From Chalciporus piperatus (Eukaryota > Basidiomycota > Agaricomycetes > Boletales > Boletaceae), in NCBI GenBank assembly GCA_038093975.1, contig JBBPTG010000314.1, positions 1-25,557 of the forward strand: a stretch of DNA of 25,557 nt, in the 5' to 3' direction. The position numbers were made by a program, and so were the translations under genes. The notes beneath the pieces were generated by a model. It was not told where the DNA came from, searched no databases, and saw nothing but the letters and a program-made list of their open reading frames with translations. This document shows, piece by piece, positions 1-8,064 of this stretch; positions within the stretch are counted from its first letter, which is position 1, and every line of letters begins with the position of its first letter.

Positions 1-1036
1 CTTTGAGCTGGTCTATAAGTCCAGAAATGAGGGGAAGAGGGTAAGCATTCTTGACAGTTCCCTCATTTACGTAACGATAATCCATAACTAATCTCTTTTT
101 ACCATCCTTTTTTGGAATAAAGAAAACAGGAGATGTCTGAGGGGATTTCGACGGACGAAGATATCCTTTCGATAACTCCTTATCGATGAACTTTTTAACG
201 TCATCTAGTTCCTGTTCGGACATCGGAATCACCCGACCCTTTTTGGGAACAAAATCAGGCTTGAGATCTATTGCGTGGTCCCACGCCTTTCGGGTAGGCA
301 TACGCTCACTCTCTTGCTCTGAGAAGACGTCTAAGTACTCGTGGAGTTCTACTGGGACTTTCTCGGTGAGCCCCGCCTCAAACACTCGACGAATAGAAAA
401 CGAGCGATTCAAATGGTAATTGACTACTTTGCACTGATCTGTACAGCGTGTGAATCGTACTCGTTTGGCCACCCAATCGATTTCAGGGTTGTGCCTTTCG
501 AGCCAATCGTAGCCGATGATCATATGATGAGTGCCAAGTACAGAAACAAAAGCGTCCATATGCTCGAAATGTCCATTGTGTCCCAAAACAAGTGAAACCT
601 TGTGAGTGACACCGCCTATCGCTCCCTCTGAGCCGTCGGCGTTGTACACTGGAATAGGAAAAGGAAGTTCTTCCAGTGTCAAACCATGTCGCTCACAGAA
701 CGATTTATCTATAAACGTTTCGGTTGCGCCGGAATCCAATAGAGCGGCAAACTCCATTTTCTTCCATTGCTCCCCTTTATCGTACATAATAGTAATAGCG
801 AGATCCAGCTCATTTTTCCGATTCTGATTCCTTACATGTATTTTTGATGGGATTTCTTTTTTCGAATAATTTACTTTAAGGGAATTAAGCACGAATTGTT
901 TTACTTCTGTCGCCACGCCACTAAGGGACGCCCTTTCAGAAGAAGAAAAGTTATATTTAAACGGAACACAAGGAGTAGTACTAATACAACCATTTGGTAC
1001 ACTATGTCCGAGCCGCCGAGAACCCATTTCTCTCAT
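1..1036 (-). CDS. Ty3/gypsy retrotransposon Pol, N-terminal part (protease and start of reverse transcriptase)
   Basis: The frame is open from an ATG at 1036 down to the window edge (about 345 codons), so the gene is cut by the edge and is not visibly broken. A retropepsin domain is visible near 600-780: LLDSGATETFID holds the catalytic D-S-G-A, and MIIGYDWL is the conserved hydrophobic-G motif near the end of the fold. After a linker, the entry of the reverse transcriptase is unmistakable: SPVFFIPKKDGKKRLVMDYR, then VNEGTVKNAYPLPLI. The YxDD motif, RNase H and integrase would lie beyond the left edge. The frame is -1 relative to gag, so expression needs either frameshifting or reinitiation. 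The domain order (gag, protease, RT) and the RT sequence place it in Ty3/gypsy. Whether the full element is intact cannot be judged. Confidence 0.93.
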   Translation of the reverse strand, partial: MREMGSRRLGHSVPNGCISTTPCVPFKYNFSSSERASLSGVATEVKQFVLNSLKVNYSKKEIPSKIHVRNQNRKNELDLAITIMYDKGEQWKKMEFAALLDSGATETFIDKSFCERHGLTLEELPFPIPVYNADGSEGAIGGVTHKVSLVLGHNGHFEHMDAFVSVLGTHHMIIGYDWLERHNPEIDWVAKRVRFTRCTDQCKVVNYHLNRSFSIRRVFEAGLTEKVPVELHEYLDVFSEQESERMPTRKAWDHAIDLKPDFVPKKGRVIPMSEQELDDVKKFIDKELSKGYLRPSKSPQTSPVFFIPKKDGKKRLVMDYRYVNEGTVKNAYPLPLISGLIDQLK

Positions 1037-1054
1037 TGGCTGTTTCCTTTTAAA
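1033..1054 (-). promoter_or_regulatory. Gag-pol junction: slippery heptamer plus ATGA stop-start overlap
   Basis: Reading the minus strand, the gag codons GCT TTA AAA contain T TTA AAA (1054-1048), which fits X XXY YYZ in the zero frame. A -1 slip there enters the pol frame directly (AGG AAA CAG CCA ATG). Sixteen bases after AAA... the gag stop and the pol ATG share the four bases ATGA (1036-1033). Both -1 frameshifting and termination-reinitiation are therefore compatible with the sequence. Which one is used cannot be decided by eye. Confidence 0.6.
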
Positions 1055-2364
1055 GCCTCGGCTGCCTGTGCCTTGGCTTCTGATTCAATGCGGTCGCGCC
1101 AATACGCTTCCGCTTCTTGGTTGGTATATGCCGCTTGGTGCGACATGTAACTTGTGCTGGTGGACGGGCCAGCGGGGTAGGGGGAAGATTGGGGAGGGTA
1201 GGGTGCAGGGATGGTACCTGCGAAGGGCATCTGCCGGTTGTCAAACGGCAGGGAAGACTCAACATATTGTTGCGAGTATGGGTCCCACATAACAACTTGT
1301 CTCTGACGCGGCCTGTGAGGCTTTGGGCACGCGTTTGCAAAATGACCTGGCTGATCGCAATTGAAACAATTTCCCCGAACGGGGGATCGTGGCATTTGTT
1401 GTGCCGACAGATCCATCGGGGCTCCACGACCAGGCTGTGTGCCTGTGGGAGTAAAACGGGGGGCCGCATACGGAGCGGGGGGACGTGGGAGCGGGCGTGA
1501 TGCAATTGGGTAGCGAGGGGGGAGATACGGATATGATGACGAAGGCCTTGGCGCAGTTGCGGGTGCCTGACGGACTGGAGCACCGCGTTCAACAACAATA
1601 CGCTCGAACGTGCGACCTAGCTTTCGGTAGGTGTCGATTGTATTGGTTAAATTTTGCTCATCAACATTGGTGTTGATTTGCGCCTGATAATAGATTTTGT
1701 AATCTATTGCCTTTTTCAGAAGCTCTTTGGCATGAGCGTCTTCTATCTCCGATTCCGCCTTCAATAATTCAAACTCCTGAAGGAAGATGTCCACAGGTTT
1801 CCCAGCCTGCTTCAATGCTTCCAATTTCCGGAGACTCTCATGAGCGAGGACGTCAATCTGGAAATGTGATTTGAGGAGATGTGAAAATATTGTCCACGTG
1901 GGCCATGCTAGTAGTCCCAGGGGTGCTCGATCAGGTTCTGGTTCGCCTTCTACTGGCGGTGGTGGTAAGAGTTCATATCGAGACCATTTTTCGATTGTCA
2001 TCTGGGCGAACCCAGCCGCTTTTCCTTCTAACCGTGAGAGTACGGCGAGGCATCGAACCTTGTTGTTTTTCCACGTATGGACGGACTGCCAAGCGTTAAC
2101 CTGCGCCCACCACAGACGGAATTTGGTGCGGTCACCATCCCACTTTCCCGGGTCGGCAACTTTTTTGGACACAGAGTCCGAATTGTCTGATATGAGCGCC
2201 TTCAGAGCGGCAGTGAGAGCAGCGATGGGATCAGCGGGATCTGCCATCGGAGATTCGGGACGGGGAGTAGGGGGATGTGAACTTTCGGATGAGGAAGGGA
2301 AGTGACGTGGGGGGGATCTGTAACCTTGAGCTTGTGGTTCTTGATCTAAGAACTCTGCTGACAT
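1033..2364 (-). CDS. Ty3/gypsy retrotransposon Gag with one zinc knuckle
   Basis: A 443-residue protein with no internal stop. The N-terminal 40 residues are low-complexity (P, S, E). Then comes a helical capsid-like core, roughly residues 60-260, with the tryptophan-rich block WDGDRTKFRLWWAQVNAW typical of fungal and plant gypsy Gag. A proline/arginine-rich stretch follows and then a single CCHC zinc knuckle, CFNCDQPGHFANAC, the nucleocapsid RNA-binding motif. The C-terminal tail is Q/P/Y-rich. The start at 2364 is the first ATG of the open frame and is preceded by LTR-leader-like non-coding DNA. The stop TGA overlaps the ATG of pol. Gag would form the cytoplasmic virus-like particle that encloses the element RNA. 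Confidence 0.93.
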   Translation of the reverse strand: MSAEFLDQEPQAQGYRSPPRHFPSSSESSHPPTPRPESPMADPADPIAALTAALKALISDNSDSVSKKVADPGKWDGDRTKFRLWWAQVNAWQSVHTWKNNKVRCLAVLSRLEGKAAGFAQMTIEKWSRYELLPPPPVEGEPEPDRAPLGLLAWPTWTIFSHLLKSHFQIDVLAHESLRKLEALKQAGKPVDIFLQEFELLKAESEIEDAHAKELLKKAIDYKIYYQAQINTNVDEQNLTNTIDTYRKLGRTFERIVVERGAPVRQAPATAPRPSSSYPYLPPRYPIASRPLPRPPAPYAAPRFTPTGTQPGRGAPMDLSAQQMPRSPVRGNCFNCDQPGHFANACPKPHRPRQRQVVMWDPYSQQYVESSLPFDNRQMPFAGTIPAPYPPQSSPYPAGPSTSTSYMSHQAAYTNQEAEAYWRDRIESEAKAQAAEALKGNSQ

Positions 2365-3094
2365 ATATCCTTACTGAACCCTATCTTCCAAAGGTTCTCT
2401 GGGGATGACAGACACGAGGACGAAGAAAATATTTTTTCGAGCGGAGGTAATACCTGCGACGCTTATCGGAATCTTTGCAGACCTTCTGAGGAATTTTCCC
2501 AAGATCTGTTTGGTTTTGCACATATACTACTCTCGAACTTCTATCTTCGAGCAGCAGCAAAAACTATCGTAATACAAGATACTATTTTTTATTGTTTTCT
2601 ATTTTTGTACCTCGGCGGTGCTGCCGGCTTACGTTGCTACGTATGACTCAGCCAAGGGGGCGGCGACGCGCTTTTCCCTTGTCGTCCTTCGCAATTGGGC
2701 ACGATCCCAATCCGGTCTTCGAACAAAATTCTATAGTACTGAGGGTAACAGAGACGGGGCACTAAAGGCTGGCCCAAAAGAATAGAATAGCCAAAAGGCG
2801 AATGCGTGACGTCAACGGGTGATCACGCGAACCCGGATCGTGTCTACAGTCAGAGGGTTTGCGCGTGAGCGGACCCCAAGACGTCTCGAACGATCAAAAA
2901 GCCCCTTGTGCACTATGGGGAACAGCAACTTTATCCTTATTTATAACGGCGGACGACCGTATAGACAACAGTGGATGGAGTTGTTTTCTCCTGTGTGTCA
3001 CGTACACAAACGATGCTTATTGACCAACTCTTTAGCCCTAGAGTCCAGGCGGTGTTTTCAAGTCTAATCCAAGTGTTATGATCTCTCACAACAC
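2365..3094 (-). other. Presumed leader and 5' LTR of the gypsy element
   Basis: No reading frame of substance occurs here, and the position directly upstream of gag is where leader, primer-binding site and 5' LTR belong. On the minus strand there is a TATA-like TATAAATA (2938-2945). Between LTR and gag, TGGAAGATAGGG (near 2379-2390) has the TGG start expected of a tRNA primer site. A TG...CA pair that could bound the LTR is CA at about 3093-3094 and TG near 2406, but the second LTR lies outside the window, so the limits are guesses. Confidence 0.35.
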
Positions 3095-3697
3095 GGCGGG
3101 GACTTTAGGCAACACTAAGCCTATGCGAAGGATATGCTGAGTACTAAAACTTAATGACGGTGAAGTCACAAATGGATTAGACTGGGGTCTGTGATAAGTA
3201 CAGGGCTACTTATATACTATTGAGAAGTGCGCACAGACCAACAGCCGAATAAGGAAAACACAAAGGGAAAGATAAATAAGGTAATTGGTAAGATGATAAG
3301 AAAAGGTACCAGGCACGGATTAGGGTCTAGACCATGACATCATTGCTGACTCATCTAAGTCTGGACCTTTGTCACGTGACCTGATTATGTAATAGTTTAC
3401 GTAATGCTACAGGGACTACCAGAGTGGATTAAGATGAATCCGGCTTGACCCCTAAGTTGTAGACAAAGTCCAGAGTTCGAATACCGTTGTAGGCAAAAGT
3501 TTGAAAAGTTTTTAAATACTATAACAGGGTGGAAAGATTCCAGAGACAAACTATATCTTTATGGCATGTCAATGGTTAGTAAATAAGTTAGAAAGGCCAC
3601 CTGCATGACAAAGCCCACTATGTTCACATGGTCGAGAATCAGTGCCCTCATTGTTACTACAGCACATACATTGGTACTAGTACATTTTGTGTGAGAC
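3095..3697. other. Gene-free stretch
   Basis: About 600 bases with short stop-rich frames only. A TATATAAG on the minus strand near 3210-3220, next to TCAATAG, resembles the TATA region of the LTR at 5399-5981. This may therefore be an old reverse-oriented LTR relic, but I found no matching ends or target duplication. A TCACGTGAC palindrome lies near 3371-3380. Confidence 0.3.
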
Positions 3698-3841
3698 TGT
3701 TATGATCACTACCTACCCCTATCCTTTTCCCTCATTTCCGTTCGAGTCCTAGCTCATCATCTAGATGCATGATTCATACCAGCAACAACAGGAGGGGATG
3801 GAGATGAGGGAAAAGAATAGGGGTAGATAGCAATCATAACA
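3698..3841. repeat. 144-bp palindromic element with 38-bp terminal inverted repeats
   Basis: The first 38 bases (TGTTATGATCACTACC...) are the inverted complement of the last 38 (...ATAGCAATCATAACA), with four mismatches, all transitions. The intervening 68 bases include GTTCGAGTCC, a B-box-like decamer also present near the start of the solo LTR at 10079. The ends TGTTATGAT/ATCATAACA resemble the TGTTAC start of the LTR families in this window, so it could be two LTR 5' tips joined head to head. No target duplication was recognised. Confidence 0.65.
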
Positions 3842-4329
3842 ATCATCAGACAAGCAACCTCTTTAATCTCTGAATAGGGGGATGATAGTGATGGCTGAAT
3901 AAGGGACATGTAGAGGAATTTAGATGATCTCACTGGTTGTGCAACCCTAGTCACACAAAGAAGTGAGAACAAGACTACTTATGGCAGGCCAGGTCTGAAT
4001 TTCAGGCTGCTAGTTCATCTGGCTTTATATATGCTGTGTACACTTGGAAATGGTCTTGTCCAAGATTAATCCAGGAAAATGAATGAATTTCTGGGTTGCC
4101 ACTGATATATTTTGTACACTAGTGTAAACACACACTGGCACATGTAATGTGTACCTTCTTGAATGCATATCACTAGTCCAGTTCCTACATGAGCAACCAG
4201 AAGAATATTATCTATGAAGAATGGCTTTGGGTTATTGTAGTGCTTAAGGATTTCGTTGAGATACATGTTCAGATTCATTCATAGCTACTATTGTCTGCAC
4301 TGACATATACATACTAGGATTCAAGAAGA
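3842..4329. other. Gene-free stretch between palindrome and opsin-like gene
   Basis: AT-rich DNA with no recognisable protein similarity. A 70-codon minus-strand frame at 4066-4278 shows no motif I know. A plus-strand TTTATATAT occurs near 4024. This would also contain the 3' untranslated region of the minus-strand opsin-like gene. Confidence 0.3.
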
Positions 4330-5218
4330 TCAAAAGGACAATAATTTAATCTCTTCACTATCTTCAACACCTGTCCACCAACCTCTACCACCATCATTCC
4401 ACCCAGGTGTGTCTATGTCCTTGATATGGTTCAACCAACAAACATACACTCTAATGAAGACAGGAAGCAACCCTGCTGAGAAAACATTCAAGATCCCATA
4501 GAAGATCATTTCATAAATAGATGAAAGGGTCTTCTTTGCTGAAAGAGCCCAACAAACTGGATAAAGAGACCATACCACTGCAAGATAAATGGCTCCAATG
4601 TAATATCCATGTTTGAAGTGTGGATTGAAGAATGGAAATAAGGAGACAACAATGAATAAACCAAATCTAAAAGACCAGGAAAATCAGCAAATTTGCTCAA
4701 TCAAAAGATGTGTGCATACAGTGTTATGATCAAACATGTAATACCAATGCCAAAGGAGATCCATTTGACATGATTTGAAGCCCATGGTCCATTCCCAATG
4801 AAATCAAAGACAACTGATATTTCTGAACATATTAAAATGTACAGCATGTAAGCTTCAAGTTTAGGCATGCCTGGAAAAGTTGGCAATCCAAAGAGCAAAA
4901 GTGGTGCATTGATTGACCATTGGATATAATGTATATACTTTGAATCATTTTGAATAAACTGTTTCTAGAAAACAAGAAATGAAAACATGCCCAATAAAAA
5001 CCCAAACCAGCTGGAAATAAGTAACATCCCATAGCTACTGCCGATGCTTGACAAGCAATCAAGGGATTTAGGGGTTGTGGATCCTGGTTTCTTTAGTTAG
5101 TGAGGTTGAAACAAATCAAGTTACATACCCTTAGAGGTTGGGGTGTTAATATCATGATGAAACAGAGTAAAAGCATGATTCCAAAAATAACAAAAAGACA
5201 GATGATTTCTTGAGACAT
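4330..5218 (-). CDS. Opsin-related seven-helix membrane protein without the retinal lysine (ORP/HSP30-like), possibly damaged
   Basis: Four exon blocks are visible: 5218-5129 (start ATG with an in-frame stop just upstream), from 5083, 4964-4720 and 4666-4330. Block 1 encodes a hydrophobic helix A ending TPQPLR. Block 2 resembles helix B (ASAVAMGCYLFPAGLG). Block 3 has the microbial-rhodopsin helix C signature YIQWSINAPLLL. Block 4 has helix F WSLYPVCWALS and helix G EMIFYGILNVFSAGLL. In retinal opsins helix C reads R-Y-x-D-W and helix G carries D-x-x-x-K. Here the positions are Q, N and A, so no Schiff-base lysine is present. This suits the non-photoactive opsin-related branch of fungi. Introns 5084-5128 and 4667-4719 splice in phase. 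The join from block 2 to block 3 gave no canonical in-phase intron, so there may be a frameshift. A solo LTR promoter points into it from upstream. Confidence 0.72.
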
Positions 5219-5398
5219 GATGAAACTTATTCAAGGTGAACAGAGGATAGAAGAGGTCTAGGAATAAGGGTTTTATGACTAGTGTCTCTGCCAAAGCTTG
5301 GCAGTACATCTAGTTTATAACTTACTGGTCATTCATCAGCAAATCACTCATTTTAGCACAGCTAGGTCCCTATTTGTCCAACTTTAGCAAGATATACC
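5219..5398. other. Short upstream region of the opsin-like gene
   Basis: The 180 bases between the opsin-like start codon and the LTR end hold no clear TATA box on the minus strand. The last five bases, ATACC (5394-5398), are the target duplication of the adjoining LTR. Confidence 0.5.
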
Positions 5399-5583
5399 TG
5401 AAACGACTCAACTCAATCAAGAGCTAGCGCTATCATCAGACAACATGCCCTAGCGAAACCACATCAACTCAGTAACTAGAGCTGAGGATCAGACTAGGCA
5501 AGCAGGAGCGCTTGGCCCATGAAGTTCAAGAAGAGGAAACTCCAGGAGAACAAGACTGGGGAGCCAGTGCTTGTCAACCCGGG

Positions 5584-5591
5584 TTTATATA
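5584..5591 (-). promoter_or_regulatory. LTR core promoter TATA box
   Basis: TATATAAA on the minus strand, about 190 bases before the CA end of the LTR and followed by CCCGGG, in the position of a U3/R core promoter. Transcription from it would leave the LTR leftwards and reach the opsin-like start codon about 370 bases downstream. Confidence 0.5.
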
Positions 5592-5704
5592 CTATTGACA
5601 GTGTTTGTACATGTTGTGGCTAAACCTTAACTATATGACTAGGTATGACTAGATATGAGTCATGGCGAGTAACAGCCAATAGCGTATATGACTAGGAAGC
5701 GAGA

Positions 5705-5767
5705 TGAGTCAGCGTGAGTCAGTATGAGTCACGGTGAGTCATAATGAGTCAATAAGAGTCTGAGTCA
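5705..5767. promoter_or_regulatory. Helically phased AP-1/Gcn4-type site array
   Basis: TGAGTCA (the complement of TGACTCA) starts at 5705, 5715, 5725, 5735 and 5745, exactly 10 bases apart. A degenerate copy follows at 5755 and a further perfect site at 5761; another lies at 5656. The spacer triplets vary while the heptamers do not. This is the consensus bound by bZIP factors of the Gcn4/AP-1 class. The mirror LTR has the same array at 7011-7057. Confidence 0.75.
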
Positions 5768-5981
5768 TGGACAGTGGGGAAGATGCACAGCCACGCACAG
5801 CCACGTTACGTAAGCGAAAGGCTAGACCTAGCTGATGTCAGCAGGTCACGTGATGTGATCTTGATAAGATAAGATAACAGGAAAGGGAGAGAAAGCGACT
5901 AAGTCCAAAAGTGAAAGAGAAACGTAGTAAGCGTAGTGAAGTCTAGGAAAGACTAGGATAAGGAACTGAGCGATCGTAACA

Positions 5982-6780
5982 ATACCTGTCCAACATTGTG
6001 ACACTAGCAAAGCCTGAGAGATTGTTGACAGTGTTAATTCCTGGAACCGAAGGGACCAGGTTTGCAGATCATTAATGTGTGTGAAAGTAACCGTGGGATG
6101 ACATCTGTCAAACAAACACGCACGTGATAAGCTACGGTACTGTAGGATTCCGCTCTCGTTTCTTATCCGTTATCAGTCACATTTGTTGGTCGTTCATCAT
6201 GGTCGTTCGAGGTTACCGGGAGGAGTACTGAGGTTGACGATGTCGACATTGATTCGTGTGTCCCTTCATTGGTCACTTGTTGCAGAACTTTGAGTTCAAG
6301 GTCTGCTTATTATGTTTGTGCAATTTCCTGCCTTTCTCCCTGATCATTTTTCTGGAGTTAGTATCACTTGGTTGGCTGCTATTGCTAAGTGCCATCACAC
6401 AATGCATTGGGAAGCCATGCAACAAGCTCATTGCACGCTGGAACGACATGTCGAGAGCATCTAGTGCCACAAACAACCAAGTGATACTAACCCAATGAAG
6501 GGACACACGAATCAATGTCGACATCGTCAACCTCAGTACTCCTCCCGGTAACCTCGAACGACCATGATGAACGACCAACAAATGTGACTGATAACGGATA
6601 AGAAACGAGAGCGGAATCCTACAGTACCGTAGCTTATCACGTGCGTGTTTGTTTGACAGATGTCATCACGCGGTTACTTTCACACACATTAATGATCTGC
6701 AAACCTGGTCCCTTCGGTTCAGAATTAACACTGTCAACCCAATCTCTCCAGGCTTTGCTAGTACAATGTTGGACAGGTAT
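5982..6780. repeat. Inner part of the 2-kb inverted repeat, with central loop
   Basis: Bases 5982-6272 are repeated inverted at 6491-6780 with few mismatches, including the ATACC/GGTAT next to each LTR. Together with the LTRs they make a fold-back of 5399-6272 against 6491-7369. A further short match pairs 6355-6374 with 6475-6490, so the left side carries about 82 extra bases (6273-6354) not found on the right. The loop proper is about 100 bases. I see no convincing gene in it. Confidence 0.88.
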
Positions 6781-7369
6781 TGTTACGAACGCTCAGTTCC
6801 TTATCCTAGTCTTTCCTAGACTTCACTACGCTTACTACGTTTCTCTTTCACTTTTGGACTTAGTCGCTTTCTCTTCCTTTTCTGTTATCTTATCTTATCA
6901 AGATCACATCACGTGACCTGCTGACATCAGCTAGGTCTAGCCTTTCGCTTACGTAACATGGCTGTGCGTGGCTGTGCACTTTCCCCACTGTCCATGACTC
7001 AGACTCTTAATGGCTCATTATGACTCACCGTGACTCATACTGACTCACGCTGACTCATCTCGCTTGCAATCCGCATATACGCTTCAATATTGGCTGTTAC
7101 TGTGTGACTCATATCTAGTCCATACCTAGTCATATAGTTAAGGTTTAGCCACAACATGTACAAACACTGTCAATAGTATATAAACCCGGGTTGACAAGCA
7201 CTGGCTCCCCAGTCTTGTTCTCCTGGAGTTTCCTCTTCTTGAACTTCATGGGCCAAGCGCTCCTGCTTGCCTAGTCTGATCCTCAGCTCTAGTTACTGAG
7301 TTGATGTGGTTTCGCTAGGGCATGTTGTCTGATGATAGCGCTAGCTCTTGATTGAGTTGAGTTGTTTCA
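6781..7369 (+). mobile_element. Second copy of the LTR, plus orientation, outer target duplication missing
   Basis: It starts TGTTACGAACGC and ends GAGTTGTTTCA, an inverted, roughly 95% identical copy of 5399-5981. On its inner side it is preceded by GGTAT (6776-6780), the complement of ATACC. On its outer side it is followed by CCGGC, not GGTAT, so it has no valid duplication of its own. The sequence after it begins in the middle of a GC-rich hairpin module. The TATATAAA box (near 7179-7186) faces rightwards into the hairpin array. Confidence 0.85.
7011..7057. promoter_or_regulatory. Phased TGACTCA array, mirror copy
   Basis: TGACTCA starts at 7021, 7031, 7041 and 7051, again exactly 10 bases apart. 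A degenerate TGGCTCA lies at 7011, with single sites at 6995 and 7105. It is the inverted counterpart of the array at 5705-5767, and one site has been lost by substitution. Confidence 0.72.
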
Positions 7370-7908
7370 CCGGCCATGTGTTGGTGTCGAGGTTGAAGGT
7401 GGGAGGTGGTGGGGGGGAGACAACCCGAGCGGCTGTCGTTGAAGTGAGTGGATGAGGTGATGGGTGAGGAAACACGAACCTCGTGATGCCGGCGGGGCTG
7501 CTGAGCCCACGCCGGCCGTTTTTTTACGATCGAGTTTGAGGGAGCGAGGTGGTGGGGGGGAGACAGCCCGAGTGGCTCTGTACGAGGTGAGAGAGGGTGG
7601 TGGTGGGTGAGGAAAAACACACCGTGTGCTGCCGGCGGGGCTGTTGAGCCCACGCCGGCCATCGAGTTCGAGGTCGAGGTCGTTTGCGGCTCTGTACGAG
7701 GTGAGAGGTGGTGGTGGTGGGTGGGGAAGAACACACCGTGTGCTGCCGGCGGGGCTGTTGAGCCCTCGCCGGCCGTGTTGTTCGAGTTCGAGGGTGAGGT
7801 GGGAGGTGGTGATGGGGAGACACCTATTACGAGGGTGAGTGGATGTGGTGAGGGTGAGTGAAAACTCACCTTTGACAGCCGGTGGGGCTGTTGAGCCCTC
7901 GCCGGCTG
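7370..7908. repeat. GC-rich hairpin module array, copy A
   Basis: Four modules share a 29-base core at 7488-7516, 7631-7659, 7745-7773 and 7878-7906. The core folds as GCCGGCG + GGGCT, loop GTTG, AGCCC, one unpaired base, CGCCGGC. The half-module at 7370 (CCGGCC...) is the 3' side of a fifth, cut by the LTR. Modules are 115-145 bases apart, separated by G/T-rich DNA with TACGAGGTGAG. The last core is preceded by a second hairpin, GGTGAG-TGAAAA-CTCACC (7853-7870). Overlapping long frames here are by-products of the repeats, and no protein family is recognisable. Confidence 0.8.
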
Positions 7909-7988
7909 TGTTTGCGTGCTGTGTTGAGGTGGGTTGTTGGGTAGTAAGAGTAGGGAAGTAGTGAGAGATCGAAAATGCTGACGCGGCA

Positions 7989-8050
7989 AATTCAACGCGG
8001 TCACGTGACCTGCTCGCGCGCGGATTTTCGTCAAGTCCAAGCATTAGGAA
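7989..8050 (+). repeat. Conserved linker of the composite repeat, copy A, with palindrome GGTCACGTGACC
   Basis: This segment recurs at 10842-10901 with about 80% identity. Both copies contain TTCAAC, GGTCACGTGACCT (7999-8011), a CGCGCG run, GTCAAGTCC and AGCATTAGGAA. The core CACGTG is the bHLH E-box, also the Cbf1/CDEI type site. Its function here is unknown. Confidence 0.7.
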
Positions 8051-8064
8051 AATCAGGCTACCCT

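Larger units (their letters stand above)
5399..5981 (-). mobile_element. Solo LTR, minus orientation, with 5-bp target duplication ATACC
   Basis: Read on the minus strand it begins TGTTACGATCGC and ends GAGTCGTTTCA, the TG...CA ends of an LTR. It is flanked by ATACC at 5394-5398 and again at 5982-5986, a perfect 5-bp target site duplication as made by retroviral-type integrases. No internal gag/pol lies next to it, so it is a solo LTR left by LTR-LTR recombination. Inside are a TATATAAA box (5584-5591, minus strand), a block of TGAGTCA sites, and GGTCACGTGATG near 5844. A second, inverted copy lies at 6781-7369. Confidence 0.88.

Noticed and set aside
3076..3841. A 766-bp LTR from TGTTATGATC to ATCATAACA
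   Set aside because: The ends match as an inverted pair, but there is no target duplication (CCAAG versus ATCAT), and the inner palindrome at 3698 explains the right end better.
6273..6581. Possible PIF/Harbinger-like transposase remnant (RHV and FQR pieces near the loop)
   Set aside because: The resemblance needs frame changes within a few codons, and no catalytic residue is present, so it is too weak to call.
7480..7910. CRISPR-like array, because conserved palindromic cores are regularly spaced
   Set aside because: The spacing is irregular (115-145 bases), the spacers are related to each other, there are no cas genes, and the surroundings are eukaryotic.
7315..8044. Two long overlapping minus-strand frames (225 and 241 codons)
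   Set aside because: They arise from the repeated hairpin modules read in several frames at once. The peptide repeats follow the DNA repeat, and one frame even runs into the LTR end.
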